Source: Nitrospiraceae bacterium
Lineage (GTDB): Bacteria; Nitrospirota; Nitrospiria; Nitrospirales; Nitrospiraceae
Direction of reading: 5' to 3'
DNA length: 48,274 nt
Assembly: GCA_014379455.1 (NCBI GenBank)
Contig: JACMLT010000202.1
Location: forward strand, 1 to 48,274
Notes under the pieces: generated by a model
The model's database searches: none
What the model saw: only the letters and a program-made list of their open reading frames with translations
Told to the model about the DNA's origin: nothing
Part shown: positions 7,341-15,558 of the stretch, in pieces
How the letters are laid out: each line of letters starts with the position of its first letter
Position numbering within the stretch: the first letter of the stretch is position 1
Translations under genes and position numbers: made by a program

Positions 7341-10154
7341 CGCGCCCGTGATCGAGCGATTGAGATAGAGATTTCCAACGTCGAACTGTTTCCGGGCCAG
7401 TTCCAGATTGGCTGGGCTTCTCGAATAGACTCCACCGGTGAGGGCGTAGGCCGTTGAATTCGCCAGAGTCAACGCGTCTTGGAAAGAAGACGCCTTCATC
7501 ACGGCAAGGATCGGCCCGAAGATTTCTTCCTGGGCGACTCGATGTGTCGGTGCCACATCCGCGAAGACCGTCGGCCCGACATACCATCCTGGTCCCGTCA
7601 AAGTCCCTTCCACCAACAGGCGGGCCTCTTTCTTCCCAATCTCGATGTACTCCTGAATCTTCGATTGCGCACGACGATCGATCACCGGCCCGACCTGCGT
7701 TCCTGGCTCTTCCGGATTTCCGATCCTCAGACTCAGCACCGCTTCTTTGAGGCGATCCAGAAAATTCTCGTAGATTGCAGCATGCACGATCGCCCGCGAG
7801 CAGGCGGAACATTTCTGTCCCGCATAGCCGGTAAACGATGAAACCACTCCGGCGATTGCGTCATCGAGATCCGCAGTCTCATCCACGATGATCGAGTTTT
7901 TTCCTCCCATCTCGGCCAAGATTCGTTTGACCGTTTGTTGCCCCGGCGCCAAAATGCTCGCTTCTCTCAGGATACCGAGACCCACGTCCTTCGAGCCGGT
8001 AAATGCGACTGTCGCGATCTCGGGATGGCGCACCAACGCCCGACCGATGTCGGGACCACCCGGCAGACAATAGAGTACCTCTTCAGGCACACCTGCCTCC
8101 CGCAAGATTTCCGTGAGCAAGTGCCCCATCATTGGCGAACGCTCGGAAGGTTTGAACAGCACTGGATTCCCGGTCACGAGCGCCGCCGACACCATGCCGG
8201 TGGGAATCGCCAGCGGAAAATTCCACGGGGAGATGACGACCGTCACTCCGCGAGGACTATAGAGCCGCTGGTTCAGTTCACCCGGTTCCTGTCCTAACCG
8301 TCTTGGGGCAGCGAGCCTGCGCCAGTCTGCCGCATAAAATTCAAGAAAGTCGATCGCTTCCGCGAGATCCGCATCCGCCTCCCGCCACGGCTTCCCACAT
8401 TCCAGAATCTCCCATGTCACTAACTCATCGCGCTGTGCCCGCATGAGCGCGGCGGCGGTACGCAGGACGTCCACTCGTCGTTCAGCTGTAGTGTTGCGCC
8501 AGGATTCCCGTGCCTGAACCGCCCGGCGCACCGCCTGTTCGACATCCTCAGAACCCGCGCTGGACAACCGGCCCACGACTTCATCCGGACGTCCGGGGTT
8601 GCGAGACTCGATGAGAGGCCCGGTCAGGCGCAGCCCCCCGGCCGACGATGTCCATTGCCGGCCCAGTTGCGGCCGCACGGTCGCCAAGGCCTGCTGCATC
8701 GCCGCTCGGCTGTCGGCCTGCGCAAAGTCACGCAGCGGTTCATTTCGAAACTCCTGCATACCCACTTGATGAGACGGCTGCTTCTGACTCAGTCCCTCGC
8801 AAACAGGCGGAGCCAACAACGCGCTCAATGACTGGGATTCCACATACTCCTTGCGTAGAAATGATTCGTTCGAGGTGTTTTCGAGCAATCGCCGTACGAG
8901 ATAGGCCATGCCTGGAAGCAGATCACCCACCGGGGTATAGAGTCGTAATCGGCGACCCTGCTGGATCACGGCATGTTGAAAAGGTTCGGCCATGCCGAAG
9001 ATCATCTGATATTCCCAAGTTTCAGGGGAAAGCTTGAGCGATTCTGCAACCGCCTCGATATACGCCAATGTACGGAGATTGTGTGTGCCGAAGGCTGGTC
9101 GAATGAGCGATGACTGGGATAACAAGAGAGACGCAAGCGCCTCATAGTTGGCATCCGTCTCCACCTTGCGCTCAAAGAGCGGAACTGGCCAGCCTCGTTG
9201 CCGATACCGAATCGTGTCCGAATCCCAGTAGGCTCCTTTCACCAGCCGGATGGTAATGGGCACCCCACGCCGACGTACCCAGGTGAGGAGCGCCTTGATG
9301 TCTTGTGCGGTCTCCCGATGATAGGCCTGCAGTGCGAGGCCTGCATAGGGATAGTCCTTGTAGGAAGGTTCCGCGAAGAGCTTGGTGAAGATCTCCACCA
9401 ACAAGGTCTTGGTATCGGCTTGCTCCATGTCGAAAATCAAGGAAGCAGGGAGGCGCATCGCAAGATCAAGGATGGGTCGAAGCCGCTCCGCCACGGACTG
9501 GTAGCTCCCTTCCGGATCGATTGGGTCGAGATGTGGAGAGAGGGCGGAGATTTTAAGGGAGAGTTGAACCCGCGGTATCGGCCCCAGATGATCTCGCTCC
9601 AGTAAGGGAAAGGACGGCCACAGCACCGCCTCGCGCGCAAGCAGTGTCAGGGCTTCCATACAGTGATCGCGGTACCGGTCCGCCTCACGATCGCTGATAG
9701 TGGCCTCACCCAATAAGTCGACCGACCAGGCTCGCCCCTGCTGCCACAGATCAGTCAACCGCGGCACCGCTTCCTCGACGGTTGCTCCGGCAATAAAGGT
9801 TCGCGCCATATGTTCAACCTGGCTTCTGATTGCTTTGCCGCTGAGCCGAGCCCCTATGCTTGTGGCGGAAAGAGCTTTGAGCCCCCAATGAGTGCCGAAG
9901 AGGGCGGTGTTTCCATCGCCCAAGTACTCGCGTGCCAGCATGACGACTTGCTCGTCGTCTGTGATCGAAGGGAGGACATCGATAAATCGAAAGAGCTGTG
10001 CTTTGAATAGGCTATCCTGCATGGCCAGGTTGAGCGCTTGGTGCGACCACCAGCGCCCCTCGAAGAGAGTCGGAGTTCGACCGGCAGAAAGACGAGTGAG
10101 TTGTTCACCGATACGGCGCACGATCGGTTCGAGGGGGGGTGAAACTTCCTGCAT
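7197..10154 (-). CDS. putA: Bifunctional proline dehydrogenase / L-glutamate-gamma-semialdehyde dehydrogenase
   Basis: Oxidises proline to glutamate in two steps, passing electrons to the quinone pool from FAD and then to NAD+. The N-terminal half is the FAD-binding PRODH barrel (KISALSPHLDP, FDMEQAD, IRLVKGAYWDSD, FGTHNLRT, YTPVGDLLPGMAYLVRRLLE). The C-terminal half is an aldehyde dehydrogenase (ISPWNFPLAIP, FKPSERSP, VAFTGSKDVG) with Glu748 in AEMGGKN and the catalytic Cys782 in GQKCSACSR. It ends after PFGGHRLSG, so it is a minimal PutA of 985 aa without a DNA-binding domain. I chose ATG 10154, with GTGAGG upstream, over an ATG 12 codons earlier. Confidence 0.95.
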   Translation of the reverse strand: MQEVSPPLEPIVRRIGEQLTRLSAGRTPTLFEGRWWSHQALNLAMQDSLFKAQLFRFIDVLPSITDDEQVVMLAREYLGDGNTALFGTHWGLKALSATSIGARLSGKAIRSQVEHMARTFIAGATVEEAVPRLTDLWQQGRAWSVDLLGEATISDREADRYRDHCMEALTLLAREAVLWPSFPLLERDHLGPIPRVQLSLKISALSPHLDPIDPEGSYQSVAERLRPILDLAMRLPASLIFDMEQADTKTLLVEIFTKLFAEPSYKDYPYAGLALQAYHRETAQDIKALLTWVRRRGVPITIRLVKGAYWDSDTIRYRQRGWPVPLFERKVETDANYEALASLLLSQSSLIRPAFGTHNLRTLAYIEAVAESLKLSPETWEYQMIFGMAEPFQHAVIQQGRRLRLYTPVGDLLPGMAYLVRRLLENTSNESFLRKEYVESQSLSALLAPPVCEGLSQKQPSHQVGMQEFRNEPLRDFAQADSRAAMQQALATVRPQLGRQWTSSAGGLRLTGPLIESRNPGRPDEVVGRLSSAGSEDVEQAVRRAVQARESWRNTTAERRVDVLRTAAALMRAQRDELVTWEILECGKPWREADADLAEAIDFLEFYAADWRRLAAPRRLGQEPGELNQRLYSPRGVTVVISPWNFPLAIPTGMVSAALVTGNPVLFKPSERSPMMGHLLTEILREAGVPEEVLYCLPGGPDIGRALVRHPEIATVAFTGSKDVGLGILREASILAPGQQTVKRILAEMGGKNSIIVDETADLDDAIAGVVSSFTGYAGQKCSACSRAIVHAAIYENFLDRLKEAVLSLRIGNPEEPGTQVGPVIDRRAQSKIQEYIEIGKKEARLLVEGTLTGPGWYVGPTVFADVAPTHRVAQEEIFGPILAVMKASSFQDALTLANSTAYALTGGVYSRSPANLELARKQFDVGNLYLNRSITGALVGRQPFGGHRLSGVGAKAGGEEYLTQFVVARVVSEQTLRRGFAPPE

Positions 10155-10213
10155 CGATACCTCACTGCCTGGAAATCGGTAGGGTCCCATCAGTATACAC
10201 TGTGAGCATTCAC

Positions 10214-10242
10214 TTGAAACATTCCTGTAATTTAGGTATGCT
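10214..10242 (+). promoter_or_regulatory. Sigma-70-type promoter for the desaturase
   Basis: TTGAAA (10214-10219) and TATGCT (10237-10242) are separated by 17 bases, a near-consensus arrangement, about 80 bases before the desaturase ATG. It lies between the divergent putA and desaturase genes. Confidence 0.5.
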
Positions 10243-10322
10243 GCATTACACCGGTTTTATCCTTCCTCTGGGTGGCCCAACGATAACGAAAGATGCGCCT
10301 GTTGTGCATATAAGGAGAGGTA

Positions 10323-11183
10323 ATGCTCGCTACTACAACTGAAACTACACCGGCTAGGGCTCCGTTTTCTCTCGTAAACTTTGCACTGTTTTGCGCCATC
10401 GTAGCCGCCTCAACTGTCGGCATCCCCCTCTACGGGTACTATTATGGGTTCAGCCTCTTCGATTGGGGCCTGTTCTTGGTCATGTACATTGTCACAGGCA
10501 TGGGTATCACGGTCGGCTATCATCGGCTGGTGTCGCATCAGAGCTTCGAATGTCCGAACTGGGTCAAAGCCGGTATCCTCGTCGCCGGCGGTTGGGCGCT
10601 GCAAAATTCTGCCCTCAAGTGGGGCAGCGACCATATCCGCCATCATGCCAAGACCGATGAAGAAGAAGATCCTTATAACGCGAGCAAGGGATTCTGGCAC
10701 AGTCACTGTGGCTGGCTCTTTTACAATAGTATCCATCGCAAGGACAAATACGAGGTCCGTCTGCGCCGCGACCCTGTCGTGATGTGGCAAGACCGCTACT
10801 ATTGGCCGATCGTGGTGACAGGACTTTTGCTGCCTTTTGTCCTTGGCGTCTGGCACGGTGGCTGGCAGGGGGGCATCAGCGCCTTACTCTTGGGTGGCCT
10901 CTTCAGAATGTTTATGGTGCTGAACTCCACCTTCACGATCAATTCCCTCTGTCACATGGTGGGAGCACAGCCTTACAGCAAGAAAGATAGCAGCCGCGAT
11001 AGTTGGTTAGTCTCCTTCGTCAGCTTTGGCGAGGGGTATCACAATTTTCATCACATGTATGCGCGTGATTATCGTAACGGACCACAGTGGTACAACTTCG
11101 ACCCGTCGAAATGGATCATTTACACGCTCTCGCTCATCGGGCTCACGAGCAATCTTCGTCGCAACGACCCCACCGTCGGGTAA
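10323..11183 (+). CDS. Acyl-CoA / acyl-lipid delta-9-type fatty acid desaturase
   Basis: Integral membrane di-iron desaturase that puts a double bond into saturated acyl chains. The three histidine boxes are present: HRLVSH (67-72), HIRHH (104-108) and HNFHH (240-244), with the extra His in NSLCHMVG as in delta-9 acyl-CoA desaturases. Hydrophobic segments at about 20-60 and 160-205 give four membrane passes. The length of 286 aa fits bacterial members that lack a cytochrome b5 domain. A clear SD (AAGGAGAGG) lies directly before ATG 10323. A promoter upstream and a hairpin downstream suggest a single-gene unit, likely serving membrane fluidity. Confidence 0.93.
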   Translation: MLATTTETTPARAPFSLVNFALFCAIVAASTVGIPLYGYYYGFSLFDWGLFLVMYIVTGMGITVGYHRLVSHQSFECPNWVKAGILVAGGWALQNSALKWGSDHIRHHAKTDEEEDPYNASKGFWHSHCGWLFYNSIHRKDKYEVRLRRDPVVMWQDRYYWPIVVTGLLLPFVLGVWHGGWQGGISALLLGGLFRMFMVLNSTFTINSLCHMVGAQPYSKKDSSRDSWLVSFVSFGEGYHNFHHMYARDYRNGPQWYNFDPSKWIIYTLSLIGLTSNLRRNDPTVG

Positions 11184-11241
11184 TCACTTCACAAACGATT
11201 CTCCAGACGGACGGTTGGCTCTTCTTTCTCCATATTTCCCC

Positions 11242-11282
11242 ATTGTGCTATCGCCCATCGCACAATAGCCCCATTTTCTTTC
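11242..11282 (+). terminator. Rho-independent terminator after the desaturase
   Basis: A perfect 7-bp stem ATTGTGC (11242-11248) / GCACAAT (11260-11266) is followed after a few bases by a T-rich run (ATTTTCTTTCT). It is 60 bases after the desaturase stop. Confidence 0.5.
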
Positions 11283-11309
11283 TCCCTGTCCTTCGCTTAT
11301 GATGAAGTG

Positions 11310-11334
11310 CTGGCTTGAAAGCCAGTTCTATTTT
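11310..11334 (+). terminator. Hairpin with T-rich tail before the Mrp ATPase gene
   Basis: CTGGCT-tgaa-AGCCAG (11310-11325) is followed by TTCTATTTT. It sits 13 bases before the strong SD of the next gene, so it could be a second terminator or an attenuator-like leader structure. Confidence 0.4.
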
Positions 11335-11362
11335 GATTGAGCATATAAAGGAGGAGCGTTTC

Positions 11363-12226
11363 ATGGCTGATGAACCACAGTCCGGTCACGGGAAAGACAA
11401 CCTCATTCCCGGCGTCAAATATGTCATTGCCGTCAGCAGCGGCAAAGGCGGGGTTGGCAAATCTACGGTCTCCGTCAACCTTGCCGTGGCCATGGCCTTA
11501 ACCGGCGCCAAGGTCGGGCTGCTCGATGCGGATATCTATGGCCCCAACATTCCCATGATGATGGGTGTGACCAAGCCCCCGGAACAGAAAGACGGTAAGA
11601 TCGCTCCAGCTGAAAGTCACGGCGTCAAGCTGATCTCCATGGGCTTCTTCGTGCCGGAAGATACGGCTGTAGTCTGGCGAGGTCCTATGGTCCATACCGC
11701 TATTCAACAACTCTTCCGCGATGTGTTGTGGGGTGAGCTGGATTATTTACTCATCGATCTGCCACCCGGTACTGGAGACGCGCAGCTGACCCTGACCCAG
11801 TTGGTTCCACTGACCGGCGCCGTTACCGTCACAACGCCACAAGAAGTCGCCCTGCACGATGTCCGCAAGGGCATGATGATGTTTCAAAAAGTGAATGTGC
11901 CGCTCCTTGGTATTGTGGAGAACATGAGCTACTTTCTCTGCGGCCACTGCGGCGAGCGGACAGAAATATTTTCGCACGGAGGAGGGGAGCGGGCTGCCGC
12001 AAAATTGGGGATTCCGTTCCTCGGTCGCATCCCAATCGATCCGGCGATTCGCGACGGCGGCGACTCGGGCACCCCGATCGTAGTGGCCGATCCGGCGTCT
12101 CCACAATCGGCGGCCTTCCGGGAGATTGCACAGAGGATTATTGCTGGAGTCACCGGCGCCGCAACAGGAGTTCCGCCGATCGAGAGCCTGCTGAGCAAGA
12201 TTAAGAACCCGTTTGCGAAACCATAA
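11363..12226 (+). CDS. Mrp/NBP35-type iron-sulfur cluster carrier ATPase
   Basis: P-loop ATPase (ApbC/Mrp/Nbp35 family) that binds and transfers [4Fe-4S] clusters to target proteins in the cytoplasm. The deviant Walker A GKGGVGKS is at 27-34, the DADIYGPNIP switch follows, DLPPGTGD is at about 132-139, and the cluster-binding CGHC (Cys193, Cys196) is preceded by VENMSYF. The N-terminal MIP18-like domain found in some Mrp proteins is absent; 287 aa is the short form. ATG 11363 has an excellent SD (AAAGGAGG). It sits just upstream of a broken Rieske gene and the PDH/lipoyl synthase cluster, whose LipA needs two Fe-S clusters, so a supporting role is plausible. Confidence 0.94.
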   Translation: MADEPQSGHGKDNLIPGVKYVIAVSSGKGGVGKSTVSVNLAVAMALTGAKVGLLDADIYGPNIPMMMGVTKPPEQKDGKIAPAESHGVKLISMGFFVPEDTAVVWRGPMVHTAIQQLFRDVLWGELDYLLIDLPPGTGDAQLTLTQLVPLTGAVTVTTPQEVALHDVRKGMMMFQKVNVPLLGIVENMSYFLCGHCGERTEIFSHGGGERAAAKLGIPFLGRIPIDPAIRDGGDSGTPIVVADPASPQSAAFREIAQRIIAGVTGAATGVPPIESLLSKIKNPFAKP

Positions 12227-12254
12227 CTGAAGACACGAAAGAGTGGGATAGACA

Positions 12255-12547
12255 ATAGAAGCGTTCGTACAGCTGGCGAGCGTTATCGAGGTGAAGCCGG
12301 GTCAAGGGATCGTCGAAGAGGTGAGACCGGCAAAGCACTCGCGGTCTTTAACGTCGATAGGACCGTTCACGCCATCCATAACACCTGTATCCATTGGGGC
12401 GGCCCACTCGGAGAGAGAAACCTCGTAGGATCGGTCGTAACCTGCCCCTGGCATGGTTGGCAATTCAATGTGACTACCGGTGCCTGTGTGGCGAATCCCT
12501 CGGCGAAAGTGGAGCGGTATGAAGTCCAACTCGAAGGTACCGCGTAA
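12255..12547 (+). pseudogene. Rieske [2Fe-2S] ferredoxin-like gene, frameshifted
   Basis: Two fragments in different frames together spell a small Rieske ferredoxin. The first frame gives EAFVQLASVIEVKPGQGIV from 12258 with ATA where ATG is expected. The second frame gives GKALAVFNVD, then the cluster ligands in CIHWGG and CPWHGWQF, then GACVANPSAKVERYEV, ending TAA at 12547. The frame change falls near 12317-12325. The C-terminus is also shorter than usual for such proteins. The second frame has no ATG, GTG or TTG start upstream in the gap. Intact it would be an electron carrier. A sequencing error could mimic the frameshift but would not by itself explain the missing start codon. Confidence 0.75.
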
Positions 12548-12604
12548 AGGTGCCTCTCTGAACTCATATGGTCGGGGTTGAGTCCGCCTTCTAGGCTCTT
12601 CATA

Positions 12605-13582
12605 ATGCCCAATATGGACCGGGACGACCTACTGTTTCTCTATCGTCAAATGCTACTGATCCGCCGGTTCGAAGAAAAATCGGCGGAGATGTACGCCCTT
12701 GCGAAGATCGCCGGATTCCTGCATCTCTATATCGGCGAAGAGGCCATTGCGGTGGGAACCATCGCCGCCCTTCGACCGGATGATTACGCGATCAGCGCCT
12801 ACCGCGACCATGGGCACTGTCTCGCCCGAGGCTCCAACCCAGGCCAGGTGATGGCCGAGCTATTCGGCAAAGCGACGGGCGTGTGCCAGGGCAAAGGCGG
12901 CTCCATGCACCTGGTGGATGCCCCGCACCGGTTCATGGGCGGCTACGCCATTGTCGGCGGTCAAATTCCCCTTGCCACAGGCCTCGCGTTCGCGGCCAAG
13001 TATCAAAAACTCGACCTCGTGACGGTCTGCTTCTTCGGTGAAGGAGCGCTCCCGAGTGGCCAGGCGCACGAAGCGCTTAACTTGGCGGCCTTGTGGAAAC
13101 TCCCTGTGATCTTCGTCTGCGAGAACAACCGCTACGGTATGGGGACGCCGGCTGAACGGGCCATCGCACTTTATGCGGACGTGGCAGGGACAGCCCGCTC
13201 CTATGGAATTTTGGCTGAGCGCGTGGATGGCATGGATGTACTGGCCGTGCGCGACGCGATGCGCACCGTCGTCGAGCAGGCGCGCGCGGGGCAGGGCCCA
13301 TTTTTCATCGAGGCTATGACCTACCGGTTCATGGGACACTCAATGTCCGACCCGGCACACGGACATTACCGAACGAAAGAAGAGGTGGAGGAGCACCGCA
13401 AACGCGACCCGCTTCTATTGCTGAAGCAGACGATTCTGCGCGGCAGTCTAGGCACTGAGGCCGATTTCATACAGCTTGAGCGAGAAGTCGGCGAGGTCGT
13501 GACAGCCGCCGTGAGGTTCGCGGATGAAAGCCCTTTCCCCATGCTATCGGCCTTGCACACCGACGTGCTGCGGGAGGTGTAA
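12605..13582 (+). CDS. pdhA: Pyruvate (2-oxoacid) dehydrogenase E1 component, alpha subunit
   Basis: Thiamine-diphosphate-dependent decarboxylase subunit of the 2-oxoacid dehydrogenase complex. Signatures: YRDHGH near 67-71, GKGGSMHL, and the ThDP motif at 145-175, which reads GEGA...NN rather than the usual GDGA...NN. The phosphorylation-loop-like MGHSMSDPA and an RKRDPL segment follow. At 325 aa the length is normal for the alpha subunit of a two-chain E1. Start ATG 12605, or ATG 12614 three codons later; no strong SD. pdhB follows nine bases on. The pyruvate substrate is inferred from the lipA/E2 context; branched-chain or acetoin specificity is not excluded. Confidence 0.92.
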   Translation: MPNMDRDDLLFLYRQMLLIRRFEEKSAEMYALAKIAGFLHLYIGEEAIAVGTIAALRPDDYAISAYRDHGHCLARGSNPGQVMAELFGKATGVCQGKGGSMHLVDAPHRFMGGYAIVGGQIPLATGLAFAAKYQKLDLVTVCFFGEGALPSGQAHEALNLAALWKLPVIFVCENNRYGMGTPAERAIALYADVAGTARSYGILAERVDGMDVLAVRDAMRTVVEQARAGQGPFFIEAMTYRFMGHSMSDPAHGHYRTKEEVEEHRKRDPLLLLKQTILRGSLGTEADFIQLEREVGEVVTAAVRFADESPFPMLSALHTDVLREV

Positions 13583-13590
13583 GATAATCT

Positions 13591-14568
13591 ATGGTGATGT
13601 CCTATCGGGAAGCGCTCAACCAGGCCATGCGGGAGGAGATGCGTCGAGACTCACGTATTTTTCTGATCGGCGAGGAAGTGGGTTACTACCAGGGCGCATT
13701 CAAGGTGAGCAAGGGTTTCGTGGAAGAATTTGGCCCGCAACGGGTGGTGGATACTCCGATCACCGAGGCCGGCTTCACGGGTCTAGCGATCGGCGCCGCC
13801 ATGGCGGGGCTGCATCCCATCGTCGAGCTCATGACCATGAATTTTGGCATTCTGGCATTGGATCAGATCGTCAATAATGCCGCTAAAATTCATTACATGT
13901 CAGGGGGCCAGCTGTCAGTGCCCCTGGTGATTCGCGGGCCGGGCAGCGCAGCGCACCAGTTAGGTGCGCAGCATTCGCAAAGTTTGGAGGCCTGGTTCTG
14001 TCACGTGCCGGGGTTGAAAGTGATCGCGCCAGGCACGCCGCACGATGCGAAGGGTCTACTGAAGAGCGCGATCCGGGACCAGAATCCTGTCATCTTCATC
14101 GAAGCGCAACTGTTGTACGGAACGAAGGGAGATGTCGGAGACGGTGAGTACACGATTCCCATCGGTGTCGCCGAGGTGAAGCGTGTCGGACACCACGCGA
14201 CAATCGTCGCCTATTCGAAGATGCTCCTGCTGGCTCTGGAAGCAGCCGATCAATTGGGTCAAGAGGGCATCGAGGTCGAGGTCATCGATCCTCGCACGCT
14301 TAAACCGTTGGACATCCCAACGATCGTGGCCTCGGTCAAAAAGACCGGGCGTCTCGTAATCGTCGAGGAGGGCTGGCGTTTTTGTGGGCTGGGGGCCCAG
14401 ATTGCCGAGAGTGTGTACGCAATGGCGTTCGACTATCTGGACGCTCCCATCCAGCGCGTGACCGGAGAAGATGTTCCGATGCCCTATAGTCGTCCCTTGG
14501 AAGATGCCGCCATCCCGGACAAGGCGCGGGTCATCAAAGCCGTCAAAGCACTGTGCGGCGCACAGTAA
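13591..14568 (+). CDS. pdhB: Pyruvate (2-oxoacid) dehydrogenase E1 component, beta subunit
   Basis: Partner of the alpha subunit; together they form the alpha2beta2 E1 that reductively acetylates the lipoyl group of E2. Recognisable segments are MREEMRRD, FLIGEEVGYYQGAFKVSKG, DTPITEAGFTGLAIGAA, the RGPGSAAHQLGAQHSQSLEAW loop (with the conserved acid-base His), and the C-terminal transketolase domain (EVIDPRTLKPLD, VIVEEGW). The length of 325 aa is normal. GGAGGTG about 11 bases upstream overlaps the end of pdhA. A second ATG lies two codons in. Confidence 0.95.
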   Translation: MVMSYREALNQAMREEMRRDSRIFLIGEEVGYYQGAFKVSKGFVEEFGPQRVVDTPITEAGFTGLAIGAAMAGLHPIVELMTMNFGILALDQIVNNAAKIHYMSGGQLSVPLVIRGPGSAAHQLGAQHSQSLEAWFCHVPGLKVIAPGTPHDAKGLLKSAIRDQNPVIFIEAQLLYGTKGDVGDGEYTIPIGVAEVKRVGHHATIVAYSKMLLLALEAADQLGQEGIEVEVIDPRTLKPLDIPTIVASVKKTGRLVIVEEGWRFCGLGAQIAESVYAMAFDYLDAPIQRVTGEDVPMPYSRPLEDAAIPDKARVIKAVKALCGAQ

Positions 14569-14592
14569 ACGAACGAAGGAGGAACGTATACC

Positions 14593-14961
14593 ATGTCATC
14601 ACAAGCCCAGGCCCCCGGTCATATCGAAATCACGGAGACGCTGGTTCGGCTTTATGTATTCCTCACGCAGTATCTCGATCGGTGCTTCGATGAGGCAGCC
14701 AGGAAGTCATACCCGGATGAAGAGCTGCACGCACACCTCTCAAAGACGCGCGGAACGATGGCAGACATCCTGGCGGTGAATCCCGTGGTCAAGAGCAAAG
14801 TGGAGAAGGAATGCCAGGACGTACTTGCCCTCGGAGCCGCGATCTTGAAAGGCGGCCACGAGCGAGCCTCCGCGATGGAGCCGATGCAGGCGCAACGCGC
14901 CATCCTGCGAAGCAAGACCATTGCCTTGAGCGATCTTTTGGCCGTGTTCCGAGCACTCTGA
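14593..14961 (+). CDS. Hypothetical protein within the PDH cluster (122 aa)
   Basis: A mostly helical 122-aa soluble protein with a good SD (GAAGGAGGAA) 24 bases after pdhB. I do not recognise a family. The single cysteines in LDRCFDEA and EKECQDV and the pattern of leucines suggest a helical bundle. Its position between E1 and E2 genes of the same cluster suggests a role linked to the complex or its expression, but nothing in the sequence shows this. A 213-base gap with an inverted repeat follows. Confidence 0.75.
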   Translation: MSSQAQAPGHIEITETLVRLYVFLTQYLDRCFDEAARKSYPDEELHAHLSKTRGTMADILAVNPVVKSKVEKECQDVLALGAAILKGGHERASAMEPMQAQRAILRSKTIALSDLLAVFRAL

Positions 14962-15028
14962 CAGACCATGGCGCGTGAAGCGCGAGACGCGCGATGAGCG
15001 GGGAGCATCGTGTCATACGTAAGCCCAA

Positions 15029-15073
15029 GTCCGACGTTCAGGCTTCGAGTTCAGAAAACCTCGAACTTCGGAC
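15029..15073. repeat. Nested inverted repeat between PDH cluster genes
   Basis: Two perfect nested pairs: GTCCGA (15029-15034) with TCGGAC (15068-15073), and inside them TTCGAG (15044-15049) with CTCGAA (15060-15065). It could fold into a bent stem in the RNA between the 122-aa and 127-aa genes. There is no T run, so it is not a classical terminator; mRNA processing or pausing is possible. Confidence 0.45.
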
Positions 15074-15174
15074 CGCGAACCGTCGCCTGTCTCGCTCCGC
15101 TATCCTGCTAGGCGTTCTGTTCTTGCGTGAGAGGTAGAGGATAACGAGCGCTCGGGCAGTCAACCTAACTATTC

Positions 15175-15558
15175 ATGAGTGTACTCATGTTGGACCAAGA
15201 ACAGGAGAAACATCAATTGGCAGGTTTCGATGCACGTGAACGTGGCTTCAGCAGGCCAATTGTGTTCGAGCAAGTCGACGGAGGATGCCAAGCTATTCTT
15301 CGATATGAAGCGACACGCGTGGTGACCACAACGCAAGTCACGCCAGGGGCCGCACTGGAGGAACTCATTCGCATGCTCCAAGGACAGGGCTATTCGCAAC
15401 TTCGTAGCCAGCTGAGTGTCCGAGAGGGCACCTATTTGGGTTCTCAGGAGCCATGGATTGAGTATCCAGACCCTCCGCGTGCTACGGAACAAGAGGGCGG
15501 GTGGCTGAAACGATTGGTTCGGTCTTTTCTGCGACAAAGTGAGGATACACATGGCTAG
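15175..15558 (+). CDS. Hypothetical protein translationally coupled to E2 (127 aa)
   Basis: A 127-aa soluble protein of unknown family. The middle reads as alternating strands and helices (AILRYEATRVVTTTQVTPG, then ALEELIRMLQGQGYSQLRSQ), followed by an acidic PWIEYPDPPR and a C-terminal basic helix (GGWLKRLVRSFLR). Its stop codon lies inside the start of the E2 gene (8-base overlap), which argues for co-translation and a shared role with pdhC. No clear SD precedes ATG 15175; an internal ATG four codons in is possible. Confidence 0.72.
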   Translation: MSVLMLDQEQEKHQLAGFDARERGFSRPIVFEQVDGGCQAILRYEATRVVTTTQVTPGAALEELIRMLQGQGYSQLRSQLSVREGTYLGSQEPWIEYPDPPRATEQEGGWLKRLVRSFLRQSEDTHG

